DNA of 64,000 nt from positions 496,001-560,000 of the forward strand of contig JAKSGN010000043.1 of the NCBI GenBank assembly GCA_024180945.1, read 5' to 3'. Shown here one piece after another: positions 46,928-58,592 of this stretch (position 1 is its first letter; every line of letters begins with the position of its first letter). The translations under genes and the position numbers were made by a program. The notes under the pieces were generated by a model. It was not told the DNA's origin, did no database searches, and was given only the letters and a program-made list of their open reading frames with translations. This DNA comes from Macrophomina tecta (lineage: Eukaryota; Ascomycota; Dothideomycetes; Botryosphaeriales; Botryosphaeriaceae).

Positions 46928-49379
46928 TGTAGGAGCGGTTCCTTGTCCTTTAGCTATTGAGCTAGCTACATTTCGTAAACCTAAAACAAAAAAGGACAAA
47001 AGTGCCAGTGGCTGTCGTCGTTGCACCGCAGCTCGCTCTTCTGCCCCTTAAGCGGCTGGAGCGGAGTCCTTTTGGCCGATACGCTACGCCAACCTCCCGC
47101 TGGGTGTACAAATTCCCCGCGCGCACCAAGCCCGGCTCCGCATACCCGGAAGTCCGCACCTCCAACATCGACGTCAATGCGAATAGGAACACCATTACAG
47201 CTACGGAGCGGGCCGGCGAGTCTGTCCGGGCATGCACATGGCGGAAAGGGCTATGTGGCGCATGACGGCCAGGGACCCCGTCCGTCCTGACGCTGCCGCC
47301 GCGGCGCGCCCCAGTAATGATGCCCCTCTGGCCAAGGGCATTGCAACCAGCCCAGCGCACACGCGGGTGCTGATCCTATAGATCTGTATGTACATGACTG
47401 TGCGCAGTAGACCGGAGTTACAAAATTTTCCAACAAGATGGTATCCTTCGATGCTGTCGACTTGTTAAATGGGTCACTATCTTTTCCACTCCTTTTCTTC
47501 TTGAATTCTTTTTCCTAAAGCTGGTTCAAGCTGATTTCCTACTGCGGAATAGATTAAAATTATACGTATCCTGCTCAGTCCTACTCTACACGGTTTATGA
47601 AGCAGCTAAGAGACCATCCGTTGCTTCTCGAGAAATTTCTAAATTTTTGCTTCCGAGCAGTGCCTTGACTTTCTCTCTATCTGCTCTTAGGGTGAAAAAG
47701 CAGCATACTTGCTGTTTCAGAATTTAAGGGCTCACTTTGAACTGATGGAAAGAGCAACGGCTGAGACTCGAAACCTCAGAAAGCTTCTAGCCTCTGAGAC
47801 TCTGGATTCCGAGCCCCTAGAGCGTTTAGGGCCGGAAATACAAGTATCACTCAATGATCTCTATATCATTCTGGGTGTATTTTCTGGAACGAACCTGATC
47901 CAGAAGCGCGCAGAAATGTGCGATTCATGGCCACAAATTGATACTCCGCTGGCTTACAGCCAATATCACCGATGGCGGCCCTTCCAATGATTGGAAGCCG
48001 GGTGCAATACGCCCGTTCAATTAGCACCAGAAGGAAGCCACAGGCTCCGAAGGATTGATGTTTAAAATGCTGTTCCCATGTTAATTTGGAAGATTTGTTG
48101 CTTCTTCCCGACCTTATAATTGGACGATCAGTAGCAAAAGAGTAAAAGATGGAGCGCAGCGAGCTGTGCCATGATCGCATAGGTTCTTTACTTGCCTTAC
48201 AAAATCAGGCAATGCTTTCACATATTGCCATTCTCCAAGTTTCAACAGTGCCCTGGAAATCTTCGAGCATTCTGATATTGTTCTCGGTTTGGTGGAAATA
48301 CCTAAAACAACTAATATCCTCTGTTGGCATTAGCAACCTCGCAGAGTGAACGGATAAGAAGGATATAGCCCCCGCGAAGCATTGTTATCATCCCCCCGGG
48401 AAACCGTAGCGGAGCTGAGGAATGGAAGCTCCATGCAGACAGGAGTCAGCCCATGACCTCAAAACAGCTGCACTGGTTTATCCAGGCCGGCTGAGTTTTG
48501 TTCGAGGGACGATGAGACCGGCAACTCAATCATGATTGCTTCGGAAAGTAAGGTGTCAAGGACCATAGGAGGTGGAGAGCTTATATTAGTCGACTGATTT
48601 TCCGTCCGTATTCCAGGAACTAGTGATAAGGGAACTGCAGAACTGTTGCCCTTCTTATCTGCGTTATTCATGTTTGCCTCTTCAAATTGCACTTTAGGTC
48701 GGCATTCGGATATGCCGCCTGGCGGTCTAACAAGTTTATTATATTAACCTCAACTTCACCTTTTTTTTTCTTGGGCTCACAGTCAACCTAAGCGAGGGTT
48801 GCACCACAACAGAGCTGCGATCGTATTCGGTAAAGTGAATGTTGATAGTTTAGCCATGATAGCGGAGCGGGACAGACGGTTGGTTCTAGATTAGAGCCGA
48901 TTGGGTATGTCGGAAGATTTAGCGAACGCCATCATTAATTGCGTAAAAGAAATATGTCAGCACTAATATATCCTAGTCAGGCTAACCATAAACGCTTTAA
49001 TTGTGGCGTAGATTCCTGGCTTTGTTAAGCTACTAATGTCGCTGGCTCTGTAAAAGCGGCTCGCGGGATGGAATTCCGATGCATTAGGCAGTCTCTTATG
49101 GCGCTCCTTAACGCCAACTAGCATCGCCAATGCCTGCTCTCCGACCATTCCGGTCCATCTAGAGGCGACGTGAGCACTCATGGCTTGTTCAATTTGCTGA
49201 TGGTGTGGTTAAGGTAAAGATCTCCTTCTGCCGTCAGTCGCAAGTCATTCAGAAGACAGCTCAAGGCATAAAAAGCAAATAAAAGCTTATAGTGGCTTAA
49301 ACTAGAGTTTCAAAAGGGGGTTTGGGCGAAGAATTTTCGCACTTGCTGTCTTTCGAACAATGATTCCGGCGAAATATAA
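46928..49379. other. Intergenic, possible decayed coding fragments
   Basis: No gene is recognised. 46980-47370 is GC-rich with overlapping open frames on both strands; 47709-47990 could encode a helical fragment (RAHFELMERATAETRNLRKL) of unknown family. Neither has a complete gene structure. I saw no RNA gene. Confidence 0.4.
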
Positions 49380-49386
49380 TATATAA
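49380..49386 (+). promoter_or_regulatory. TATA box of rhodopsin-domain gene 2
   Basis: TATATAA, 75 bp before ATG 49461, in an otherwise mixed-composition region and at a suitable distance for a fungal core promoter. Confidence 0.5.
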
Positions 49387-49460
49387 GAGGGCACTGGTTC
49401 TATACTACTCACTCAATTCACAATAAAGCCGTCGCAACCATAGTTTACTCATTCCGCGGT

Positions 49461-50713
49461 GTGATGTATCCTCATTTCCTTTCACCACCGGAGGAAACCC
49501 TTGGGGTCATTCCTCCGCCATGGGGAGTTACGCCCAACTTTGTCAATCCAGCGTCGCTTGCACCTATTGTTCTAATAACAAATATCTGTTTTCCGCTTAC
49601 TTCAGCGCTCTTCGTGACTTTAAGGCTGTATACTACGGGTTTTGTTACGCGTACAGTGGAAATAGATGATTGTAGGTACTCTTATCCCTCATTAAGCGAT
49701 CATAACTAATTTATAGACACAATCATTATCTCATGGGTTCGGCTCTCTGTAGACTTATATATTCGCTTCTAACTTTAATTTTTTTTAGTTTTCGGCGTGC
49801 GTCGCATCTAGTATCAACTCTCTACGTAGGTATAGCAGAAGACCAGCGTAGATTATATTTAACTAATTAGAGACAGTCACTCGCTATGGTTTAGGACGTC
49901 ATTTATGGGATGTCCCCTTTTCAACGTACAATCCTAATTTTCTTAAAGTACGACAAGTTAGTTCGGAGTCCTCTATCGAATTATTCTAACGAGAGTTCTA
50001 AGTACGCCGTAATCTGGAGGACATTCTACTACCTCTCGCTTATGCTCAGCAAGCTATCAATATTAGTCCTATACTCCCGATACTTGCCGGAGAAGCTTAG
50101 CAAGGCTATTACTACTACTATAGTAGTAGTTATCTTATATAGCCTTATTGCTTTATTTCAGTGGCTATTCGCCTGCCAACCCATCGAAAAGTACTGGGAT
50201 CTAAGAATTATCAGCGGCTCGTGCGTCGACCTAGGAAAATTTAACTTCTTTATCGGGTTGATGAACACAGCTACGGACGTCGTTATTTTACTCCTCCCTA
50301 TAGGAATGCTACGCAAAGTCCGACTCCCAAGGCAGGAAAAAATAGGGGTTGTTTTAGGATTGATGACAGGAGGATTGTACGTCTCTAAGAATATTTATAA
50401 AAGGTTAGAGTATTAATATGCGAGCTAGCGTGTTAGGAGTAAGTGTTATAAGATTAAAAACAACGTTCGATTCAGCCGCCGGTTTGGACCTTACGTGGGA
50501 TTGGGTACGCAACGGAATTTGGTGGTTAGTATATCGGGTTCATTGCACTCAATCAATAGGATATAGCTAAATCACGATATATGCAGGATTATTGAGATGC
50601 ATACTGCTATAGTATGCGCCTGTCTTCCAGTGGGGAGGGCGTTCCTCCGGAAGCACTTTCCAAATATTGTCGGCTATAATTTCCATACAGCGAGCCAAGG
50701 CCCTCCTGGATGA
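49461..50713 (+). CDS. Fungal rhodopsin-domain (PTH11/SAT4-like) membrane protein 2
   Basis: Seven exons, 49461..49671, 49717..49736, 49789..49825, 49871..49947, 50003..50376, 50429..50524 and 50587..50713, give 313 aa. Introns are 45-62 nt. Exons 2 and 3 are exactly 20 and 37 nt, as in gene 1. Key segments: IVLITNICFPLTSALFVTLR, DYTIIISWFSACVASSINSL, TRYGLGRHLWDVPFSTYNPN, YAVIWRTFYYLSLMLSKLSI, VVILYSLIALFQWLFACQP, FIGLMNTATDVVILLLPIG, LPRQEKIGVVLGLMTGG and WWIIEMHTAIVCACLPVGRA. It is the paralogue of gene 1, with a shorter cytoplasmic tail. All frames are open and the gene has no insertion. Ligand and function are unknown. Confidence 0.85.
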
Positions 50714-51478
50714 TATATAACGCCGCTCATACAATGGCACAGGAATAGGGAGGCGTCCTAGACGTTGGAGGGCCGCATGATAGCTGTTATTGTCATGGCC
50801 ATCTCGCGCCCTGACCAGATGGTAGTGTTGGCATTGGGAAAATAAGTCGGTTCTCCAGGACGTCGTCGGCACGGACATGGAGATAATTAAGGATAGTGTT
50901 GGGATATAACTTAATCAATTCGCACTAAATAACAGTGCGGCGCTGTGCTTTTTTTGGTCCAACAGATAGATACTAGGTTTCGCACCTACTCGTAGAATAG
51001 TGCGAGGACTCTAAGATTTCTATATCAACCCTCACTATATCCTTATTAGCCAGATATATCCTATTCTGTATAGGATTCTCTATATTAGACTCGGTGTGAT
51101 CTTGCCTAGCGTAGCTACGGATGAAATGTCCCTAGATGCCGAAGCCAAAAGATGTCTGGATTTGAGAGATCTCGCGCTTCCCGAGGAAGGGACGCCATAT
51201 TCTTACTTCATACCGCTCCCCCGGCCGCTTAACCGGGCCCATGAAGAGTGCCTCGGCGAGAGACTACAAAGAATTGTGTCAGGCCCCGCACGTATGGCAC
51301 AGGCACGCTAAACTGGATAGGTGGAAAACTGTCTTTGACTCCGGCTTAGGGAAGCGTGAGGCATTGAAGTGCCTTCATTATCGAGTATGTTGCCGGCCAA
51401 ACGTCTCTCGGATATAATTGTGGTGCACTTGGTGGAAAATGACATTCTTAGTCATGAGCAGGAGGAGAGGGAAAGGTT

Positions 51479-51506
51479 GGGGAGGGGGGGGGGTGGGGGT
51501 GGGGGT
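51479..51506 (+). repeat. G-rich tract
   Basis: 28 bp containing runs of ten, five, five and five G separated by single T. Four G-runs within 30 bp are enough in principle to form a G-quadruplex on the + strand. No gene is nearby to suggest a role. Confidence 0.8.
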
Positions 51507-52172
51507 CGCCCTCTTATACCTGCTACTGCCAAGCTACAATACTGAATCTTAAATACACGAAAGTCCCAACAGATTGGTGAGAAAACAAATAATTTCCAGT
51601 TTAACGTATAATTCTACTCTAATCGTTTCGAATTAATTTCCCGCCCTCAGCTGCTCCAAGCCGGCCGCATACGCAAAACCTTAACTCAATGACCTTAATT
51701 AGTAGGTCGCGCGAGAGAGAGGGGAGAGATTATATAGTTATGCTAAGAAGGAGACAGAAGGACTTACCCGGACCTGTTCACTATAACGCAATACGCCGTT
51801 AGACTATCCAGGCATTACCTCTTACAATCCTCGCAAGTTGAGCGGGGTATGTGGTACTCAGATCCCCCGTCCTTGCCTGGTTTAATGATTTAAAGCTGGC
51901 GGTTCCGCACGAAAGGTCTTAGGTGCCTAGAGAGAAGAAGCGAGGCTATTATATACACCCAGTCCTAACGTCTCAACACCGACCTCTCCTTTTGCTGACG
52001 GGCCATTATGAAGTAGAAGCAGAGGGGTTGGGGTCACAAGCATGAGATGAACAGACGAAAAAGGAGACTCAGGGTGGGAGCCTAACCTTACACGTCATTC
52101 TCCAGCCAGCAAACCCGAGGCAGACATCTATGCAGCGGGCCGCGGATGTGGCGTTATCAGAGTCCGATCAAA

Positions 52173-52298
52173 ATGGAAACTCTATCAGTTATAGCCGCTC
52201 CACAAGCGGCCATCTCCGATATCTTGGTTCGTCAGGATCTTGCTAACGCTGAGATCGAGGCTGTTGTCGTTGTGGAAGACAATGGCGAGCCTGCTTAA
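52173..52298 (+). CDS. Small ORF, 41 aa (hypothetical)
   Basis: ATG 52173 to TAA 52298. The product starts METLSVIAAPQAAISDILV, contains RQDLANAEIEA, then a VVVV run, and ends EDNGEPA. The amphipathic start and acidic end look less random than neighbouring frames, and an R-Q-D step could be a processing site, but there is no confident signal peptide and no family. It may equally be an exon fragment of a decayed gene. Confidence 0.25.
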   Translation: METLSVIAAPQAAISDILVRQDLANAEIEAVVVVEDNGEPA

Positions 52299-55200
52299 GT
52301 AGGGTGAGGGTCAGCCGAAGGCAGAAAAAAAAAAAAAAAAAAGGTTGAAATGTTCAGATGTCAGACAGCATACTCTTCGAAGAAATCTATTTTAACTTCT
52401 ATATAATTCTGCTCTTCGCAGGACCACCCTTGTGGGCTCAAGAGGCCCCCGAGCGCCGCCTCCTGCTCGTCCCAGCCTTCTCTGTACCCACGACAGATGT
52501 ACGGCACAACATCCCTAGGAAGATACATGCTAGCATACAGTTAACGCTAATAGAATGAAAATATTATCTATAAGATAAAACGGTAGCTTTTAAGTGTATT
52601 TACCTACTAAAAAGCTTAGATAGAGGGGGCCATTACTTATTAAGGGCCAATTCTAGAAAAGTACGTACTATCCCTAATTCCCAGCTCAATAACATTACGT
52701 TAGTGGCCATCCAAGTCGTGCGTCTTACGTTGGCGGGCTTCTTATTCTAGCTTTCTCTATGCAGCTGGCGGCGTCTGGTGTTAGTGACCTAGTTTAAGAC
52801 TTGATCAAGATCCGGGTTTATTTGCGTAGGCAGTCGGTTCGTCTCTGTATAGATAGGGTAAGGAGACTCACAATAGTCCGCAAGGCACTATTTAAGCAGT
52901 GATGTAGCTTAGTTTGGTAAGTTGCCACGTCTTGTATGCGTATACTATACCTCGAGCGTGAAACAGGTATCGATTCCGCCGCAATCGTTGGCCACATGGT
53001 CGTACTACCAATGCGTAACTTACCAATTTGGAGCCTGGAGCACTCTATCACGATGGTACCGAGTTTCATGAGGGTATTCTATTACAATTTACGAATGACG
53101 TGGCGGTAATGTTCGTAAGGGTAGGGATAATGACAAAGATTGTTGCTGACTCGGCGGATAATCGAGTAATGATAAAAGTAGTGTATAAGCAGAGTATTGC
53201 AGTTCATCTATTACCCCAGAAGATAAAAAGTCTACTATTAAAGGGAACTGGTGGCCCACCTCCGGCTTTGCAGGGCTAGGAGGATCAAAATTTATAAAGG
53301 TTATATTCGGACCTTATGCTGGTTCTGCGGTGCTTAGACAATGCCCGCGGATGCATTAGAGAGGTTAGGGAAGCATAGCTAGCTCTGATTGCGTGATTCC
53401 GGCGAGAATAGGTTCAGGCGTCTGGTGGATGCTAGTTCGCTTGCTTAGGTAATCCGTGAAGGGGTCGCTGCACGCTGGACGCTCAGTGAGGCTCTTTTGT
53501 GACGACTTGTTCAATGAGATCTGCCAGCGTGGGATGGTCCTAGATACCCTTCTTGTGGGCGTAGTTGAGGTTTCTATCTTCTCTTTCCCAATAGTTGCTG
53601 AGAGCTACCCAGTTGTTAGCTTATGCGGAATACCGGTACCGCCCTTCTTAGAGAGCGGCACTTGCTTAAATTAGGGGAGACATCGATTAGAAATATCCAC
53701 TCTAAGAGGCCGCGCCTTGGGTCAGAATCGCGCCTGATGATTATCATCTGTAGTCAGGTATGGTCTGTAATTTGTATGCAACAGTCGGGTATCAGTTTTT
53801 TCTGCTTTGGGACAATCGTAGCCGCCTGGAGTAGTAAAAGAGTAACAGAGGCCTCTATATCGTGACGAGTGCGTTTCTCTGACAGTGAAGCTCCCGGAGA
53901 TCCGAAATTGCAGAAGGCGTCGGACCGGCAATATAGGAGAAGAGCAGTGGAAACGAGAGAGAGGTACAGTCGGGCGGGGGGAGAGGGAGAACTAGTGAAT
54001 GGATAATGTCGGAAGGGTCTTCGGTGACGTCTAAAGTAGAAGTGCAATGTGAGTTTCGCTTAAACCTCTTCTGACAAGGAGCACTTGGACTTTCGAAAGG
54101 TATTACGGAATGCAAGGTACGTGGGCACCTCCTAAAGAATTAAGTACTCTATTTGTGTAGCTACTAGGGACTTATACCTATTGGTTCTCATTTATCGGAA
54201 CTTACCTTCGATTTTTGCCTGTCGCGATTACTTGAAACTGGTGGGATACTAAAGGGACGTGAGTCAAGTGAAATCATGTCAGAGGGTGTGAAACGATTTG
54301 TATTTGTGGACTTGAGACGTGCGCTTGCAATATCTCTCCGCTCCGTAGGATGATTTCTCTGGGGGCCCACTGCAGAAGAGACGGGAAGGGGTAGTGGCTA
54401 AATTAAGATTATCATGCATCTAACACAAGCTCGGACGAAAGCCCTGTTAAGAAGAGGTAACTCTAGTATTACTTAAGTTGGAATAAAGGTTAGTTATGAT
54501 TATTGTGCAAGGCACTATAATATATGCCAGTTAGCGGTAGGTGGGGAAAGCTACTGAGCACCGATGAAGCTGGGACGATTTAGTGGTGACAAGTATAGGG
54601 ATTAGTGTCTATGGTGGCGGTGACTAGTTTTGTCTTACCTGACACGATAGCGCCGAAGGCTATCAAAAGAGCTTGGCAGGATCGTGATAACGACTACCTA
54701 AAAGTGGCCTGGGGTCTTCTAACTTCGCTAAAGTGAACATGTCTGACTCGGAGACAAGATGAGATTTCCAGTCAAGCTCAGGGGAACCATGACCAATCGG
54801 ATTTGGGTCATTGTTCCGCGTGAAAGCCAGTCCACCATACCATAATCATGCACATTTGAGTTACATGTTCTCGGCCGAGAACAGAACGAGCTCAATTACA
54901 AATTGAGAGTTATCAACATGTTCTACGTTTTATTCGACATAACGTTAACCACGACTCTAGTACTGGGCCTATGTTCTTTTGAGTTGAGAGAGTCCTGGAA
55001 CCCTTCGATCCCATTAGGAGAGGATAAGGCAGCCCATTCACCGGCAAATGCCATGGTCAGCTCTAATAAACTTTTTTTTTTTTGAAACAAAAAAGGCGCT
55101 CGGAATAGAAGCCCATCGGACTAAACGTCTGTGTGGTGTAGTCGTTAACCAGAATCAAGATGCGCTCTATAGAGCGTATATAGACGCGGCTAATGTTAGC

Positions 55201-55750
55201 TTTAGTTTTCAGGAGGAGAGTGACCCAAGTACTGGAACGATAACGTGGCCCACCCATATAGGGATGTGCTCAGTAGCTGAAAGGCGAAGAATAAGGAACA
55301 AATGACGACAGTTAGGATGCGTCCGGTCGTTGAGCCAGATCGTGCCCGTTAACTAAAAACTTAATACCACGGCCTAGAGTGGCATGCTGTTGAAGCAGAA
55401 ACAACTAAAATTCAAGGCCCTCTAGTCCTAGGTTTCCGCTAGTGCTCACCGAACCAATAATGACCGGATGTGAGACAAATCTATATCGGCAACTACTTTC
55501 AGGCTTGAGGCATCATCTTCAAAGCTGATATGAGGACCGAAAATATACCACAGTATGTAGTTTACAGGCTAAGGGGCTAATAAGGCGGGCTGCTCATACC
55601 TTCGCCATTTGCCTCGTATCTAAAACGTCAGCATTTTCTGTAAGCGATGCCTCGATGCGCGATCGACCGAAGTTCTCTTTTAGTTATTGCAAGGCTAAGG
55701 GGCAATACACCTATTGGATCAATCACGTGTAGTTGGCATTCGCCAAGAGC

Positions 55751-55858
55751 AGTCTATTCAGGAGAGGATAAGAGGCCACTCCATGGCCGCCCTCCTCCAA
55801 CACCATGCCAATTCATCCCATTACTACTGAATAAGCCGTTACTGCACTTGTTCCAACA
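55751..55858 (+). repeat. Dispersed repeat, copy B
   Basis: Begins AGTCTATTCAGGAGAGGATA and ends GCACTTGTTCCAACA. It corresponds to copy A at 21542-21669 in the same orientation, with about 20 bp fewer in the middle. Neither copy is RIP-mutated. A frame of 148 codons at 55647-56093 crosses it and is not considered a gene. Confidence 0.8.
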
Positions 55859-57735
55859 ACACCCCGCGCCACTATCATCATGGAGCGGTGTTTTCGACAT
55901 TACCGCGGGGGTTTTCAGTGATCCAGCCATCCAGCCGGTGCCACAGAGGGATAGGCAAAAAGAAGCAAGCCATTCAGCAGCCCATATTAGTCTAGGCAGA
56001 TCGGTCTCGGTGACTACAGCTTCCCGTTCAGGGCACTCGGGAGCAAGAAAAATCAACTATTATATAGTGAGTCGCCGTATTCCGTACTGCTAGCACAACA
56101 AGACGATTCACGTGCGTTAGTAATTGTGGCGCGTCATCGTGATCGTCCGAGCCCTCTTCGGAATAATAGGCCCGGAAACGCTCGGGCAGAGGATTCGTCA
56201 AAGCGAGTACCCATCAGCGCAGGTTGGAAGACCGTTAAGGGCACCGGAGCTTGCATGTTTACCACCTTCCATGCGGACCAAAGTGCGATGGAAGACAATA
56301 AATCTTACGGAGTAACATTATCTCGACATCGCATATGGTGTATCCGCGCTGCCCCCGTTCAAAGTTTTTATGGATCAATATAGCAAGGGTCGCGACGGCT
56401 GTAAATGATGGCTAGTACGGCATGGGTGATTCCCTTGGTCCTGGATCCACTCCAGGGAACGCAACCGGGTATCGCGGAAGAGGATTGCACATATGCGGTA
56501 TGTGCCGCCTTCCTGCATATACTAGTGTTACAGCAGCCGACTAAGCACGTTAAAGAAAAGATCGCCTTGTCCATACGCCGTCTTCAAAAAAAAAAAAAAA
56601 AAAAGCTTAAGGTCTACCGTATACGTGTGCGCGTGCTTCGCGGAATCTTATTGCAACCTACAGATAATTTTCAGTATTAGAATGAATTGTGGGCTGCTGG
56701 AAAGTTATTATTTTTCGCATGGGATGAATTTCCGCTTTCGTAGGAAATGGAACGGCAGCTGAGTAAAAGGCTATCTAACCGTACGCAGCTGCTCTCCTTT
56801 TTCTTACCGGCTGGACGCTGTAGGGCCGATGTGTGGTCAATCGCAATTGTTGTGACGGTTCAGTCCCAGTGGTTCTCATTATTACCAATACACTACTTAT
56901 CTAATCCAATAGTTTCTCAACAGGACCCATAGCCCCAATAGTCAGCAAACAATAGCTCAGATAGCGCTATAAATAAAGCCAGAGAATGGTTGAACTAGCT
57001 CCCTAGCGATTTGTTTGTATTTTCTACCTTGACCACTTTAATCTCCTTGATCCCATTGTTACATTTGTAGCATTTGCTATCGATATGTTATTGACCTGGA
57101 GCGGAAGGCACTTCCTGTTCCACATAGGGTTCTAATACTCATTTTTTGCTATCGCGCCGTTTCCGCAGGCCCGAAAGTTGGCATTAGGGCTGTCAATAAA
57201 GGCGTCAAGCAGTAGCACAGCAACCCAACAGCAGATAGAGCAAAAGCGTGTTGAGGATCCTGCTATTACGTGAAACCGAGCACCATTTTTTCCGACATTG
57301 AAGAATCCATCGTAATCATAGCATCCAATTGCGCCAGGAATCAATGGCTCCAAAAGCTTCCTCAGACAGTTGGGGACGCAAGCAGAGAAAACGGCTCCTG
57401 AACCTCCGGACTGTAAGGCACAGATTAGACTCATTTCAAGAGGCCGTCCCCGCTACACAATCTCTCGACTTAAAAATTGAGCGAGTATTTATTTTCTGCA
57501 GCGTCTGAGCTCGTTTCGGTTGTAGATGGTGTCACAGAAAGCTAGATGCTCATTTCCGAGTTGTGGAACATCCAACCGCCATCCCGCAATATGAAGAAAG
57601 GGGTTCGGCGGCGGCAAAGCCGTAGATTGAAAGCTGGACCGCCTTAACCCTGAGTATCTTACATCAAACCGGGTCTAATACATAGCGCACGGGAAGAGAA
57701 GGTGTTAGACTGGCAAAAGTACGACGCCGCACTAT

Positions 57736-58216
57736 TGTTACGGCGCAGCCTTCACAGGGTTAGAAAACAGCAGGATAAGGCAGTAAGTAGGGAGCCCGGG
57801 TACGGCGCGGAAAGGACCCATGCGCATCTACGTAATATATATAACGCTAAGATAGTGCTCTTACTACTCTAAAAGCGCTTAGACTAGAATACTATAGAGC
57901 ACCTAGAGTAGAATAAGCTGCTCTATTTACTTCTAAGATTACCGCCCTTCTAAAGAATAAAGCATATAGGTTAGAAACTAGATTATAGATACTCTTCTAT
58001 ATATATATATATAAACTATACTCCTTAGATTGCTTTAACCTTCGTGGTTAGCTTCAATAATAATTTAGTATATTATTAGTAATACGGCCTTTATACGTAG
58101 TGCTTAGTCTTATTACGTATTCGAGTTGTTCTCACCCTCTTCTTATACCTCCTTAAGGAAAACCCCCTTAATAGGTTTTCTCTCTCTTTGGTGTTCGGAT
58201 CCTTAGAGGCAGAGGC
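57736..58216 (+). mobile_element. LTR copy of the same family, RIP-mutated and truncated
   Basis: Starts TGTTACGGCGCAGCC like the solo LTR at 44321 and follows it to GGATCCTTAGAGGCAGAGGC, where the hAT 2 terminus begins. The last dozen bases of the LTR (CCGCTCGTTACA) are missing here and are not found on the far side of the hAT element. The body is strongly RIP-mutated; the first 100 bp are less so. The right-hand target duplication is lost. Confidence 0.85.
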
Positions 58217-58486
58217 CAGGGTGGCAATCAATTCAATAATATTGACGGTCAATCAATATTGACCAATGTCTTGGCAATCAATCAATCAACTGAGGTCTGT
58301 CATTTTCGTCAATCAATCAATTGCTCCGGGCCAGTTGATTGACGATATTGATTGACGGCTTACCTTGTATAGAAAGCAGCTTTGATGATCATCTCGCTCT
58401 TGTGGCGCTCAAGCCACGTCAGGCTAGCCTTTTATCTGATACACTCTTGGCACACAACGTGTCGGGCACATTCTCTTGGCAGCTAG

Positions 58487-58494
58487 TATATAAA
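58487..58494 (+). promoter_or_regulatory. TATA box of hAT 2 transposase gene
   Basis: TATATAAA about 100 bp before ATG 58593, inside the element, followed by an AG/CT-rich leader with CTCAGCAGCTCAGCAG just before the start codon. Confidence 0.6.
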
Positions 58495-58592
58495 CGCTCT
58501 CTCAGAATGGCTAGAAGGGACAGCTGAATCTGCTCTTTCAGATCCGTTCTACATTTTCTCAGCAGCTCAGCAGCAACTCTCCCACTATCAAG

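Larger units (their letters stand above)
50714..57735. other. 7-kb gene-poor region without RIP
   Basis: Composition is near that of the gene islands, yet I recognise no complete gene. Open frames are short, overlap antisense and lack domains. Several homopolymer runs occur: A18 at 52325, T12 at 55072 and A19 at 56586. Notable items (small ORF, G-rich tract, dispersed repeat B) are listed separately. Candidate fragments at 53028-53279, 55090-55305 and 57132-57434 (-) have protein-like composition but no family. Confidence 0.4.

Noticed and set aside
46962..47395. Overlapping GC-rich frames on both strands next to the solo LTR
   Set aside because: Four overlapping frames and low-complexity Arg/Ala/Gly/Pro composition indicate GC content rather than coding.
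52325..52342. A18 run as a possible retroposed poly(A) tail
   Set aside because: No gene-like sequence in front of it is recognisable and no target duplication was found; homopolymer runs of similar length occur at 55072 and 56586.
55647..56093. 148-codon frame on the + strand
   Set aside because: It runs through dispersed repeat B and has an equally long antisense frame; no domain.
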